This document shows, in pieces, positions 26,688 through 36,048 of a DNA stretch of 64,000 nucleotides (position 1 is the stretch's first letter; the number at the start of each line of letters is the position of its first letter). The notes under the pieces were generated by a model, which did not search any database, was not told where the DNA came from, and saw only the letters and a list, made by a program, of their open reading frames with translations. Both the position numbers and the translations under genes were made by a program. Origin of the DNA: Caballeronia sp. dw_19 (GTDB taxonomy: Bacteria > Pseudomonadota > Gammaproteobacteria > Burkholderiales > Burkholderiaceae); contig NZ_JAAVUQ010000007.1 in assembly GCF_018449515.1 (NCBI RefSeq), forward strand, positions 62,001 through 126,000, given 5' to 3'.

Positions 26688-26867
26688 TCTGTCTTCTCCG
26701 ATGGATGGTCGAGCGGCGACCTCAGCGTGTCGCCCGACGCAATGCCCCAAAACCTGTCTCCTCCGGGGCACGAATTACCCGGTATGCATGCTGTGTTATC
26801 AACTTCGTGTTCAGCGATGCGGCCCGGGCTCTTTTGTGCTTCTTGATGCAACTTCGAATCACACCAT

Positions 26868-28526
26868 TCAATGCGGCGCAAGAACCTCTTCGCGAGGCGC
26901 TGCCGTGGATCGGTCATCGGCCCGCGCATCGGCAAGAATCATGTCCGATGCCTTTTCGGCGACCATCACGATCGGCACGTTGGTGTTGCCCGAAACGAGC
27001 GTCGGCATGATCGAACAGTCGACCACCCGCAACCCTCGCGTGCCGTAGACGCGCAGCCGCTCATCGACCACGGCAAGCGGATCGCTCGCCACGCCCATCT
27101 TGGCCGTCCCCGACGGATGAAAGATCGTCTGACCGTATTCGCGGCAAAACTGCAGCAGTTCGTCGTCGGTCTGCGCATCGGCGCCGGGACGCACTTCGCG
27201 TTTCATCAGCGATGCCATCGGCTCCGCGGCGGCAATCCGGCGCGCGAAACGCACGCCCGCAACCGTCGTTCGCCGGTCGAGATCCGTCGAGAGATAGTTG
27301 GGCTGCATCGACGGTGCGTCGCGCATGTCATTCGTGCGAATACGCAAGACGCCGCGAGACTCAGGCCGCAACTGGCAAATTGAATAGGTGCATCCGGGAA
27401 ACGAGTGGACGTCGCCGCCGGCGGAATCAGCGGAGAGCGTTGAAAAATGGAACTGGATGTCGGGCGTCTTCGCCTCGTCGGGCAGCGCACGGCAGAACAA
27501 GCCGCCCTGGTTGATGCCGACGGCAAGCGGCCCTTCGCGAAACAGCGCCCATTGCAGGCCCATTTTCGCGCGGCCTCGCCACGAATTCAGCAGGTTGTTG
27601 GTCGAGATCGGCCGCGAGACTTCATAGATCAGGCGCACTTGCAGATGATCCTGAAGATTCTCGCCGACACCCGGCCGGTTCGCGACCACCGGTATGCCGA
27701 AGTCGCCGAGCAGCTTCGCCGGACCCACGCCCGAGACCTGCAGCAATTGCGGTGATTGAAGCGCACCGGCCGCAAGCAACACCTCGCGATTCGCGCGCAC
27801 CTCTTGCATCTGTCCATGCTGCACGTAGCGAATACCGGCGGCACGCGTGCCTTCGAAGATGATCTTCGACGCAAGCGCATCGGTTTCCACGTGCAGGTTC
27901 GGACGCCGGCGTGCGGGCTTGAGATAGGCCACCGCGGTCGAACAACGCCAGCCCTTTCGCGTCGTCAGTTGATAGTAGCCCACCCCTTCCTGGTCGCCGC
28001 TATTGAAATCTTCGACGGTACGCACGCCGATCTTGTTCGATGCAGCAATGAACGCGTCCACGAGTTCATGACGCTGCTTGATCGTGGAGGCCCAGAGCGG
28101 TCCGTCCACGCCGCGAGTCCGCGATGCCCCGAGCTCGTTGTGTTCGAGCCGCCGGAAGTACGGCAGGCACTCTTGCCAGCTCCAGCCCCGGTTTCCCAGC
28201 GCACTCCAGTGGTCGTAATCATCCTTCTGGCCGCGCACGTAGATCAGCCCGTTGATCGAACTGCTGCCCCCGAGCGTGCGTCCACGCGGCCAGTACAACT
28301 GACGATCATTCATGTTCGGATCCGGGTCGGTCTTGAAGCCCCAGTTGTAGACCGGATGGAACATGGTCTTGCCGTAGCCGATGGGAATATGAATCCACAG
28401 ATACCGGTCAGGCGGACCGGCTTCAAGCAGGCACACCGAGTAGCGGCCGTTTTCCGAGAGGCGGTTGGCGAGGACACAGCCGGCCGATCCGGCGCCGACG
28501 ATGACATAGTCAAAACTCCGTGCCAT
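26868..28526 (-). CDS. iseJ: GMC-family flavoprotein dehydrogenase, probable isethionate dehydrogenase
   Basis: 552 aa with the ADP-binding fold DYVIVGAGSAGCVLANRLSE at residues 5-24, the GMC signature region GRTLGGSSSINGLIYVRG (~82), a second GMC motif GALQSPQLLQVSGVGP (~255) and the C-terminal HPSGTAKMG with catalytic His. Strong AAAGGAGG ribosome site. GMC proteins oxidise primary alcohols; IseJ oxidises isethionate to sulfoacetaldehyde with electrons passed to the respiratory chain. Neighbouring xsc, MHS permease and IclR regulator support this. Choline or polyethylene-glycol dehydrogenase activity cannot be excluded from sequence. Confidence 0.78.
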   Translation of the reverse strand: MARSFDYVIVGAGSAGCVLANRLSENGRYSVCLLEAGPPDRYLWIHIPIGYGKTMFHPVYNWGFKTDPDPNMNDRQLYWPRGRTLGGSSSINGLIYVRGQKDDYDHWSALGNRGWSWQECLPYFRRLEHNELGASRTRGVDGPLWASTIKQRHELVDAFIAASNKIGVRTVEDFNSGDQEGVGYYQLTTRKGWRCSTAVAYLKPARRRPNLHVETDALASKIIFEGTRAAGIRYVQHGQMQEVRANREVLLAAGALQSPQLLQVSGVGPAKLLGDFGIPVVANRPGVGENLQDHLQVRLIYEVSRPISTNNLLNSWRGRAKMGLQWALFREGPLAVGINQGGLFCRALPDEAKTPDIQFHFSTLSADSAGGDVHSFPGCTYSICQLRPESRGVLRIRTNDMRDAPSMQPNYLSTDLDRRTTVAGVRFARRIAAAEPMASLMKREVRPGADAQTDDELLQFCREYGQTIFHPSGTAKMGVASDPLAVVDERLRVYGTRGLRVVDCSIMPTLVSGNTNVPIVMVAEKASDMILADARADDRSTAAPREEVLAPH

Positions 28527-28635
28527 TACTGAAGCCTCCTTTGTTTTCGTTCTTTAGATTTTTCGGTACGTTTCGTTGAAATTTATTGATTGTTCGTTCC
28601 GCCTTCAAGTAAATCCGGCTACGATCGATGAAACC

Positions 28636-28655
28636 GGTTCAAAAAGAACCTTTTT
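28636..28655. promoter_or_regulatory. Three phased half-sites in the iseJ/IclR divergent promoter
   Basis: GGTTC (28636-28640), GAACC (28646-28650) and GTTCC (28656-28660) recur at 10-bp steps separated by A5 and T5 tracts. The first two form a perfect inverted repeat with a 5-nt spacer, the same geometry as the site before xsc. A likely regulator-binding and bent-DNA region. Confidence 0.5.
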
Positions 28656-28687
28656 GTTCCACTTTCAGGGCTGCGTTCGGACGTTTA

Positions 28688-28703
28688 TTCGGGTTCTCCC
28701 GAA
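28688..28703. promoter_or_regulatory. Inverted repeat upstream of the second IclR gene
   Basis: TTCGGG (28688-28693) and CCCGAA (28698-28703) with a 4-nt spacer, in the divergent iseJ/iseR region. The half-site matches the core of the sauR operator arms. Confidence 0.45.
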
Positions 28704-28750
28704 CTCGATTACTCGCGTTGAACACCGATCAGCCTTAATCAGAGGTGCCA

Positions 28751-29647
28751 ATGAAAGACACCGTGAGCCCCGCGTCCAATGCTGCTCCACGTGGCGCATT
28801 AATGACGGCTTCAATGACGGCTTCAAATGCCGCCTCCCATGCTGCCCTGCAACAGGAACAGACCCCCGAGGACACCCGCGTTCTGCGCGCACTCATCGTC
28901 GTCGAGCACCTTGCTGCAGCCGGACAGCCGTTTTCACTATCGCAACTGTCTGCGCGCCTGCATATCCCGAAGGCGACCTTGACGCGGATGATCGAATCGC
29001 TGGAAGCACTCGGCTATGTCACACACATACCGGATTCGCGCGGCGCGGACCGTGGCATAACGCTCGGTCCGCGCGCCACCCAACTCGCGCTGACCATGCT
29101 CGCGAACAGCACGTTTACCCGCTCCTGCCGCGCGTTGCTGCGCGGACTTGTCGATGCGCTTGGCGAGAGCTGCAACCTGACGGTGCTCGACGGCGACGCC
29201 GTGCTCTACGTCGAGCGCGTGGAGACAAATGAACCCCTGCGCCTGCACATGCAGCCCGGCATGCGCGTGCCGCTGCATTGCACGGCGAGCGGGAAGCTGT
29301 TCCTGTCGCAGATGGCGCCTGCCGAACGCGGCCGCATCCTGGCCCGGATGCAACTCAAGCCGCACACGTATCGCACGTTCACCGACGCGACCCTGCTCGG
29401 TGCGGAACTTGACCGGCTGGCTTCACGGGGTCTTGGTATCGACAACGAGGAATTCGTACGAGGGATGGTGGCGGTCGCCGTGCCTGTGCGCAAACCCGGC
29501 GGCAGCGGCGTGCTGGCTTCGCTGGCCGTGCATGCGCCAACCGCACGGGCAAGCCTCGACGACCTGCTCAAGAACGTGCCGAAGCTCAAGGAGACTGCCG
29601 CGCGCCTCGCCCCCTTGCTTCATGCGGACGCCACGCCGCAACGGTAG
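28751..29647 (+). CDS. iseR: IclR-family regulator (IseR-like)
   Basis: 298 aa from the ATG at 28751 with AGAGG upstream (a GTG two codons earlier is possible). An Ala/Thr-rich N-terminal tail of ~40 residues includes a 12-bp in-frame tandem duplication giving MTAS twice. The winged helix is at ~45-110 (PKATLTRMIESLEALGYV) and the effector domain follows with LHCTASGKLFLSQM and VAVAVPVRK. Divergent from iseJ, as expected for the isethionate regulator. The effector is inferred. Confidence 0.8.
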   Translation: MKDTVSPASNAAPRGALMTASMTASNAASHAALQQEQTPEDTRVLRALIVVEHLAAAGQPFSLSQLSARLHIPKATLTRMIESLEALGYVTHIPDSRGADRGITLGPRATQLALTMLANSTFTRSCRALLRGLVDALGESCNLTVLDGDAVLYVERVETNEPLRLHMQPGMRVPLHCTASGKLFLSQMAPAERGRILARMQLKPHTYRTFTDATLLGAELDRLASRGLGIDNEEFVRGMVAVAVPVRKPGGSGVLASLAVHAPTARASLDDLLKNVPKLKETAARLAPLLHADATPQR

Positions 29648-29803
29648 CGGCGTGACGATGGCGCGCAGGCTTTCCCGGCTATTGCTGAGCCTCGGGCCGA
29701 ATGGGGCGGTATCGAAAACTGGAATGGCGCTGGTCTGGAATTTCGCCCCGAAATCAAGTTGGGTCACCTGTAGGGCGTTTCTGTACAATCGTTATCATCT
29801 ATT

Positions 29804-29812
29804 TTTCGGAAC
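29804..29812 (-). promoter_or_regulatory. IclR-type half-site before the third IclR gene
   Basis: GTTCCGAAA on the minus strand, the same nonamer as at 13152-13160 before xsc. It lies 8-16 bp before the ATG, overlapping the ribosome-binding region, so binding there could give autoregulation. Confidence 0.4.
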
Positions 29813-29819
29813 GGTTGCG

Positions 29820-30575
29820 ATGACCACTGCTGATACACCGACATTGCGTGCCTTCGCGCTGCTTGAACATCTCGTCAATGCGGAAGGTCCCGTGTCGCTG
29901 GCTGACATTGCGCAGGATGTCGATTTGCCGAAGCCCTCGCTGCACCGCATGCTGGCGTCGCTCGAAGCAGGCGGCCTCGTCATCCGGGAACCGGGCCACA
30001 AGAACGCGTATGTGATCGGCCCGCGCCTTGCTCAGCTCGGCCTCGGCGTAGTCATGCACTCAGGCGCACGGCGTCTGCGGCACGCCATTCTCGGGCGGCT
30101 GGTGGCGGACCTTGGGGAAACCTGCAACCTCACAATGCTGCACGAAACCGAAGTGCTTTATCTCGACCGCATGGAAGCGCCATGGCCCCTGCGGCTCGAT
30201 CTCAAACCCGGGTCGAAGGTGCCGGCGTATTGCACTGCCAGCGGCAAGTTGCTGCTGGCCATGATGTTGAACCGTGAGCAGCGTTCGGCGCTCGTGCGCG
30301 CGCTCAAGATCGAACGCTTCACGCCCAATACCATCACTGACCCCGAAATGCTCGAAGCCGAACTCGACCGCACCGCGCATAAGCGCATTGGCATCGACAA
30401 CGAGGAATTTCTCGCGGGCATAGCGTGCGTCGCGGTGCCGGTGGTGAACAAGGACGGCATGAGCATTGCCGCCATCGCCGTGCATGCGCCGGTTTCTCGC
30501 GCGCCGCTATCTCGATCGCTCGAATTCGTGCCGCGCCTGCAGGAAGCGGCGCGGGAACTGGCGAGCACGTTCTAG
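29820..30575 (+). CDS. IclR-family transcriptional regulator
   Basis: 251 aa from the ATG at 29820; the open frame extends far upstream but that part overlaps the previous gene in another frame. Winged helix ~5-65 (LRAFALLEHLV and PKPSLHRMLASLEAGGLV), effector domain with YCTASGKLLLAMML and GIACVAVPVVNK. It is the third IclR gene of the sulfonate region and follows iseR on the same strand with a 172-bp gap. Its upstream half-site matches the xsc palindrome, so it may control xsc-pta. Ligand unknown. Confidence 0.85.
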   Translation: MTTADTPTLRAFALLEHLVNAEGPVSLADIAQDVDLPKPSLHRMLASLEAGGLVIREPGHKNAYVIGPRLAQLGLGVVMHSGARRLRHAILGRLVADLGETCNLTMLHETEVLYLDRMEAPWPLRLDLKPGSKVPAYCTASGKLLLAMMLNREQRSALVRALKIERFTPNTITDPEMLEAELDRTAHKRIGIDNEEFLAGIACVAVPVVNKDGMSIAAIAVHAPVSRAPLSRSLEFVPRLQEAARELASTF

Positions 30576-30671
30576 GCGGCCCGTCGATACAACGGCACAC
30601 CCGAGGCCGCCGCGCGAGCGACAGGCCCGCCTGAGCCGCGTAGGGCATGCCATTGCCGCCCATCGGCGCGC

Positions 30672-31088
30672 TCAGGCAGTCTGCTTCGGACGCTCCTTGC
30701 GAAACGCGCGTTTTACCGCAATCAGGCCGTCGCGGAACTCGAAGAGATCGCAGCCTTCGGCCTCAATCCGCCAGCCCTCCGCATGCGTGCCGGTAAAGAC
30801 CCATTCCGATACCCCCCGGCCACCCGCCACATAGTGTCGCCCGTGTCCCCAATGGGCATCGGGAAAAGTCTTGAAGACGGTTTCAAAGGCCGCTCGTACG
30901 GGCGCACGGCCTTTGAAACGAGTGCCGTGGATATCGTTTCCACCGGCGGCATCGAAGACGCAGTCTTCAGTCATGAAACCCATCAACGCATTGGCGTCGT
31001 GACGATTGAAGGCGTCGGAAAAGGCCGCAAGCGTGGCGGCCGTCACTTCGGATTTCACTTCGGATGTCGCGGTGAGCGAGTCGGTCAT
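30672..31088 (-). CDS. NTF2-like/SnoaL-fold protein
   Basis: 138 aa with a good GGAG ribosome site before the ATG at 31088. Segments AAFSDAFNRHDANALMGFMTEDCVFDAAGG and HYVAGGRGVSEWVFTGTH (each given in part: FNRHDANALMGF, GRGVSEWVFTGT) fit the cone-shaped NTF2 superfamily of small ligand-binding or isomerase proteins. It lies between an IclR gene and the TauR-like regulator gene, same strand as the latter. No catalytic function can be assigned. A role as a small-molecule binding protein for the sulfonate or taurine pathway is only a guess from position. Confidence 0.75.
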   Translation of the reverse strand: MTDSLTATSEVKSEVTAATLAAFSDAFNRHDANALMGFMTEDCVFDAAGGNDIHGTRFKGRAPVRAAFETVFKTFPDAHWGHGRHYVAGGRGVSEWVFTGTHAEGWRIEAEGCDLFEFRDGLIAVKRAFRKERPKQTA

Positions 31089-31233
31089 ACGTGTCTCCTG
31101 TCAGATAGCCGGCGTTGCCGCACGCCGTTCTGCAATGGCGGCGGCAAGTTTCATCGACACGTTAAATAACTCTCACGCCCCGCGGTAGTTCCAGTCGAGC
31201 CCATTCGCTTGGGCCAGGGTCCGCCCCAAGCGC

Positions 31234-32751
31234 TCATGCCTGCGGACGTTGCGCGCGCACGAGTTCCGCCAGCGCGCGCACACCGGGTTCGATCTTTTCG
31301 AGCTTGATCGCCGAAAAGCCCATGCGAAAGCATTGGCGCTGCTCCAGCCCCTCCATGAAAAACACGCTGCCCAGTTCGATCAGGATGCCGTGCGCCTCGG
31401 CTTCAGCCGCGAGACGCGTCGCGTCAAGCCACGGCGGGCCTTCAACCCAGCACGAGGAGCCGCCGGTAATCCGCGCGTGCCGGACTTCCGGCAGATGGGT
31501 ATCGAGCGCGGCCTTGAGCACTTCTGCTCGCTCCTTGTAGGCGAAGGCGAGCCGCCGCAGTAACGCATCGTGATGACCAAGCGCGAGAAAGGTCGCGAAC
31601 GCGCGCTGAATATACGCCGCGGGATGCCGCACCATCAGCCGCCGCAATGCGCGCAACTCGCGAATCAGGTCACGTGGGCCCACCACATAACCGAGTCGCA
31701 AGCCCGGCGCGAAACTCTTCGACAAGCTGCCCACATAGAGCACGCGGTCGGCGGTATCGAGGCTCTTCAGCGCCGGATGCGGTGCGCCGGAAAAATTATT
31801 CTCGCTCTCGTAGTCGTCCTCGATCACGACGAAGTCATGCTTCTGCGCCAGTTCAAGCAACGCGTGCCGGCGGTCGAGCGGCAGAGTTGCCGTGGTCGGG
31901 CACTGATGGCTCGGCGTCACGTACACGTAGTCGCATTGCGCAAGCAGATGGGCGTCGGCAACCGGACGCACGCCGCCTTCATCGACCGGCAGCGGCAACA
32001 GCGGCGCGTTGCGATTCAGGAAAATATTGCGAGCATCCGGATAACCGGGGTTCTCGAAACCGATCGTCGTGCGCTCGTTCGCCAACAGGTCGGCGATCAG
32101 ATAGAGCGCCTGCTGCGCGCCCATCGTGACGACAATTTCGTCGGGCATCGCGAAGACCCCACGACGCGGCAGCACGCGTGTACGGATCTGCTGGATCAGC
32201 GTGTCGTCGTCGCGTTCAATCAGGTCCGGCGCCCAGTTACGGATCTCCATGACGGACAGCGCCTTCATGCAGCACTCACGCCAGTCGTTCGTCGGAAAGA
32301 GCGTCTGATCGAACTGGCCGTAGATAAAAGGAAACTCATAGTTCTGCCAACTCGCCTGCTTGACGATATTGCGCTGCAGGGACGGCAAGCGCGCAATGCG
32401 CTGCGTCCAGTCGGGACGCCCGACCGCCTCGTTCGCCGCGACGGTTTGCGTCGGGACAAAGCCGTGCCGGCCTTCCAGCATGGCCGGATTGACGAAGTGC
32501 CCGCTGCGCTCCCGGGAAAGCAGGTATCCCTCCTCCACCAACTGCTGGTAAGCGAGCACAACCGTGTTGCGGGCCACGCTCAACTGATCGGCCAGTTCGC
32601 GACTCGACGGCAACGCGGTATCGACGGACATCTGCCCGTCGAGAATGGCGGCCACCAGCATCTGCCGAATCTGCCCTTGCAGGCTGATATTGGATTCAGC
32701 CGAACGCTGGAACCGCTGCGACCACATTGCCGACGACATCCGGCTAGCCAT
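31234..32751 (-). CDS. tauR: MocR/GntR-type PLP-dependent regulator, TauR-like
   Basis: 505 aa from the ATG at 32751, preceded by GGGAGGAAAT; a 30-codon extension upstream is unlikely. The N-terminal GntR winged helix (~15-80, LPSSRELADQLSVARNTVVL) is fused to an aminotransferase-fold domain with the PLP lysine in YVGSLSKSFAPGLRLGY (~313). The MocR subfamily includes TauR, which activates taurine genes on sensing taurine through PLP. It is divergent from tauABC, and two 10-mers resembling the published TauR repeat lie in the shared promoter. Confidence 0.87.
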   Translation of the reverse strand: MASRMSSAMWSQRFQRSAESNISLQGQIRQMLVAAILDGQMSVDTALPSSRELADQLSVARNTVVLAYQQLVEEGYLLSRERSGHFVNPAMLEGRHGFVPTQTVAANEAVGRPDWTQRIARLPSLQRNIVKQASWQNYEFPFIYGQFDQTLFPTNDWRECCMKALSVMEIRNWAPDLIERDDDTLIQQIRTRVLPRRGVFAMPDEIVVTMGAQQALYLIADLLANERTTIGFENPGYPDARNIFLNRNAPLLPLPVDEGGVRPVADAHLLAQCDYVYVTPSHQCPTTATLPLDRRHALLELAQKHDFVVIEDDYESENNFSGAPHPALKSLDTADRVLYVGSLSKSFAPGLRLGYVVGPRDLIRELRALRRLMVRHPAAYIQRAFATFLALGHHDALLRRLAFAYKERAEVLKAALDTHLPEVRHARITGGSSCWVEGPPWLDATRLAAEAEAHGILIELGSVFFMEGLEQRQCFRMGFSAIKLEKIEPGVRALAELVRAQRPQA

Positions 32752-32859
32752 ATTTCCTCCCAGATTGATTAATGCGATTGCGCCTGACGAGTTCGCACGA
32801 TGACCGCCGCCATTGGCCCCTCCGGGCGGACCTGGCTGCATCGATCGGCTCCGGTGAAT

Positions 32860-32892
32860 GTGGACTCAACGATCGGCGGCGTCTGGTACTAA
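32860..32892. promoter_or_regulatory. Two direct repeats in the tauR/tauA promoter, candidate TauR sites
   Basis: GTGGACTCAA (32860-32869) and CTGGTACTAA (32883-32892) each match 8 of 10 positions of the CTGGACYTAA direct repeat I recall for Rhodobacter TauR. They are 23 bp apart start to start, about two helical turns, as MocR dimers usually need. Confidence 0.5.
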
Positions 32893-33010
32893 CTCGCCCT
32901 ATTTTTAGTTGACGATACTCGATTCGACCGTGTTCCCGCGATCGGGACAAGCCCCGGTCGCATCCGACAAGACTTGCGTGCCATGCACGCTGCCCGCCAG
33001 GAGATCCGCC

Positions 33011-34084
33011 ATGCAACACGATAAACGATCAAAACTTTCGCGGCGATGGTTCGACCGCCCGATGCATCGCGTCATTGCCGCTGCCACCGTGCTGGCGACG
33101 TTCGTCACCATCGTGGTGCAACCCGCGCACGCCGACGACAAGGACAAGGAAGTCACCATCGCGTACCAGCAGATCGTCGATCCCTGGGTCGTGGCGATCG
33201 CCAACGGGTCCATCGAAAAGGAGACGGGCTACAAGATCAACTGGCGGCAATTCGAGTCCGGCGCCAAGGTGGCAACGGCGATGGCTTCAGGCGATGTGAA
33301 GGTAGGCGTCATCGGGTCGAGCCCGCTTGCTGCCGCCGTGAGCCAGGGCGTCGATCTGCAGCTTTTCTGGATCCTCGACAACATCAACCAGGCCGAAGCA
33401 ATGGTCGTGCGCAATGGCTCCGGCGTGACGAAGCCAGCCGACCTGAAGGGCAAGACGATCGGCGTCCCGTTCGTTTCAACCACTCACTATCACACGATGT
33501 TCGCGCTGCAACACTGGGGCATCAACCCGTCGGACGTGAAGATCCTCAACATGCAGCCCAACCAGATCGTCGCGGCGTGGGAACGGGGCGATATCGACGC
33601 GGCGTATGTGTGGAATCCGGCACTCGCCGAGCTGAAGAAAAGCGGCAAGGTGCTGATCACGTCGGGGGACCTGTCGAAGCTCGGCAAACCGACGTTCGAC
33701 GGTATCGCGGTCGATCGCAAATGGGGCGAGGAGCATAAGGACTTCATGGCAAAACTGGTGAAGGCAATCGCTGATGCCGACGATCAATATCGCCGCAATA
33801 CCGCGCAGTGGAATGCAGGTTCACCGCAGGCAGCGGCCATTGCGAAGATGATCGGCGGCACGCCCGGCGAAGTGCCCGAATCGCTCTCACTGTATGCATT
33901 CCCCTCACTTGCCGACCAGGTGTCCGCGCAGTGGCTCGGTGGCGGCAATTCGGGTCGCGCTACGCTCGCGCTGAAGGACACGTCGACGTTCCTCAAGGAC
34001 CAGAAGCGCATTGATGCGGTTGCTTCCGATTACTCGAGCTTTGTCACGCCCGAGTATGCGCAAGCCGCAATGAAGCTCAAGTGA
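33011..34084 (+). CDS. tauA: Taurine ABC transporter substrate-binding protein
   Basis: 357 aa from the ATG at 33011 (AGGAGAT upstream). Basic N-terminus, hydrophobic stretch and AHADD cleavage-like site near residue 41 give a Sec signal. The mature protein shows the SsuA/TauA fold: [36 protein letters not shown], and [20 protein letters not shown]. It binds the sulfonate in the periplasm for TauBC. First gene of tauABC. Homologues bind taurine, but alkanesulfonate specificity is possible. Confidence 0.9.
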   Translation: MQHDKRSKLSRRWFDRPMHRVIAAATVLATFVTIVVQPAHADDKDKEVTIAYQQIVDPWVVAIANGSIEKETGYKINWRQFESGAKVATAMASGDVKVGVIGSSPLAAAVSQGVDLQLFWILDNINQAEAMVVRNGSGVTKPADLKGKTIGVPFVSTTHYHTMFALQHWGINPSDVKILNMQPNQIVAAWERGDIDAAYVWNPALAELKKSGKVLITSGDLSKLGKPTFDGIAVDRKWGEEHKDFMAKLVKAIADADDQYRRNTAQWNAGSPQAAAIAKMIGGTPGEVPESLSLYAFPSLADQVSAQWLGGGNSGRATLALKDTSTFLKDQKRIDAVASDYSSFVTPEYAQAAMKLK

Positions 34085-34115
34085 ACAACGCGATGGTCGT
34101 CGACCAGGGGGATCT

Positions 34116-34931
34116 ATGGAAAGCATGAAGATCACGAACGTCAGCGTGACGTTCCCGGGACGCCGTGCGGGCGAAAGCGTGCACGCGCTGGACAACATCA
34201 ACCTGAAGATCGATTCAGGTGATCTGGTTGTCGCGCTGGGCGCGTCGGGTTGCGGCAAGACGACCTTGCTGTCGTTGATGGCAGGGTTCATCGCGCCGAC
34301 AACCGGAGAGCTGCTGCTCGGGGGTGAACCTATTGCCGGGCCGGGAGCCGATCGCGGCGTGGTGTTCCAGAAACACGCATTGCTGCCATGGCTTAACGTG
34401 ATCGATAACGCGGAATTCGGGCTGAAGCTGCAGGGGGTTGCGAAGGCCAAACGTCGCGAGATTGCCGTGCGAAACCTTGCACTCGTCGGGCTGCAGGACT
34501 TCCACAAACATATGATCTATCAGTTGTCCGGAGGAATGCAGCAGCGGGTGGGTATTGCGCGCGCCCTGACCTGCGATCCCGCCATGCTGTTGATGGACGA
34601 ACCCATGGCCGCACTCGATGCACTCACTCGCGAAACCATCCAGGAGCTATTGCTCGACGTCTGGAAGAAGACCAACAAGATGTTCTTCTTCATTACTCAT
34701 AGCGTGGAGGAAGCACTCTTTCTCGCCAGCCGCCTGATCGTGATGTCGCCCCGGCCGGGGCGTATCACGCATACCTACGAGCTCGACTTCAACCGGCGGT
34801 TTCTCGACACCCGCGACGCACGGGCTGTCAAATCGAGCCCCGACTTCATCGACATGCGCGAGCGCATCCTCAGCATTATCTACGGCGACGAAAAATCTCA
34901 CGGCGCAGCGGCGGAGGTGGCTCATGTCTAG
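34116..34931 (+). CDS. tauB: Taurine ABC transporter ATP-binding protein
   Basis: 271 aa with Walker [10 protein letters not shown] (~42-50), Q-loop [11 protein letters not shown], signature [15 protein letters not shown] and Walker [14 protein letters not shown]. The C-terminal extension after SPRPGRI is usual for the taurine/nitrate/sulfonate importer class. It overlaps tauC by 8 bp and follows tauA by 31 bp. Confidence 0.9.
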   Translation: MESMKITNVSVTFPGRRAGESVHALDNINLKIDSGDLVVALGASGCGKTTLLSLMAGFIAPTTGELLLGGEPIAGPGADRGVVFQKHALLPWLNVIDNAEFGLKLQGVAKAKRREIAVRNLALVGLQDFHKHMIYQLSGGMQQRVGIARALTCDPAMLLMDEPMAALDALTRETIQELLLDVWKKTNKMFFFITHSVEEALFLASRLIVMSPRPGRITHTYELDFNRRFLDTRDARAVKSSPDFIDMRERILSIIYGDEKSHGAAAEVAHV

Positions 34932-35841
34932 TTCGAAATCAATTGACGCGCTTCCTCACCGCGACGTTTCCATGAGATCCGACACCTCAGCCGAACCGCC
35001 GCAACGGCCACGCCGGCGTACGCGTGTTCTCGCCAAAAAGCCCGTCAAGCCTGGCGACTCGTTTGGCGTGCCCGGACAAGGCAGCAGCCTTGCCGCGAGC
35101 ATGTTCAGCGTCCTCGTCCTGTTCGGCGTGTGGTTCGCCGTGACGAACCTGCACTTGATCAAGCCGCTCTTCCTGCCTTCGCCGCAGGCCGTTTATGCAA
35201 AATTCATTCTGGTGGCAACCGACGGCTTCGCCAACTCGACGCTTGCGCAACATACCGGGATCAGCCTCTTGCGTGTGTTCGGCGCCTTTGCGCTGGCGTG
35301 CCTCACCGCCATACCCGTGGGTGTGATGATGGGCGTGTCACGGATTGCGCGTGGCCTGTTTGATCCTCCGATTGAGTTTTATCGTCCGTTGCCGCCGCTT
35401 GCCTACTTGCCGCTCATCATCATCTGGTTCGGCATTGGCGAGTTCTCGAAGGTGTTCCTGATCTACCTCGCAATCTTCGCGCCCCTTGCCATCGCCGCGC
35501 GTGCCGGCGTGCGTTCGGTATCGATCGAGCAGATTCACGCCGCTTACTCGATGGGTGCATCGCGCACGCAAGTGGTCCTCTACGTGATCCTCAAATCCGC
35601 GATGCCCGAGATATTCACGGGCATGCGCATTGGTATTGGCGTGGGCTGGACCACGCTGGTCGCAGCCGAGATGGTGGCCTCCACAAGCGGACTTGGCTTC
35701 ATGGTGCTCAATGCCGCCGAGTTTCTCGCAAGCGATGTGGTCATCATGGGCATTATCGTGATCGGATTTTTCGCGCTGTGCTTCGACATGCTGATGCGTT
35801 ATGTGGAGCGCGTGCTCGTGCCCTGGAAGGGCAAGGTTTAG
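34924..35841 (+). CDS. tauC: Taurine ABC transporter permease
   Basis: 305 aa, about six TM segments, with the EAA-type cytoplasmic loop [20 protein letters not shown] typical of BPD importer permeases. The N-terminus has an extra ~50-residue basic cytoplasmic tail ([17 protein letters not shown]). GGAGG lies upstream of the ATG inside the end of tauB, so the two are translationally coupled. Confidence 0.9.
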   Translation: MSSSKSIDALPHRDVSMRSDTSAEPPQRPRRRTRVLAKKPVKPGDSFGVPGQGSSLAASMFSVLVLFGVWFAVTNLHLIKPLFLPSPQAVYAKFILVATDGFANSTLAQHTGISLLRVFGAFALACLTAIPVGVMMGVSRIARGLFDPPIEFYRPLPPLAYLPLIIIWFGIGEFSKVFLIYLAIFAPLAIAARAGVRSVSIEQIHAAYSMGASRTQVVLYVILKSAMPEIFTGMRIGIGVGWTTLVAAEMVASTSGLGFMVLNAAEFLASDVVIMGIIVIGFFALCFDMLMRYVERVLVPWKGKV

Positions 35842-35961
35842 TGCTTGAACATGCCGTAGCTCGCGAGAGGCGGCATGTGGACTTAGTGATTTACCTGCAC
35901 TGGCCCTACTCACCCCTGATTTTGGCTTGCAATACTGGAGGCTCTCGCGGCAAAAGCGACT

Positions 35962-35986
35962 AAAAAAAACTGCGGATTACCCGCAG
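35962..35986 (-). terminator. Minus-strand intrinsic-terminator-like hairpin
   Basis: On the minus strand CTGCGG-GTAAT-CCGCAG is followed by eight T residues (35986 down to 35962). No minus-strand gene lies upstream of it on that strand; flanking genes tauC and DUF3311 are both rightward. The stem is short (6 bp). Confidence 0.4.
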
Positions 35987-36048
35987 CGCATTCAAGGGTC
36001 CGAATCCAGTAGAAGTCCGCCCGAAGATCGCAACACACGGAGACGACC

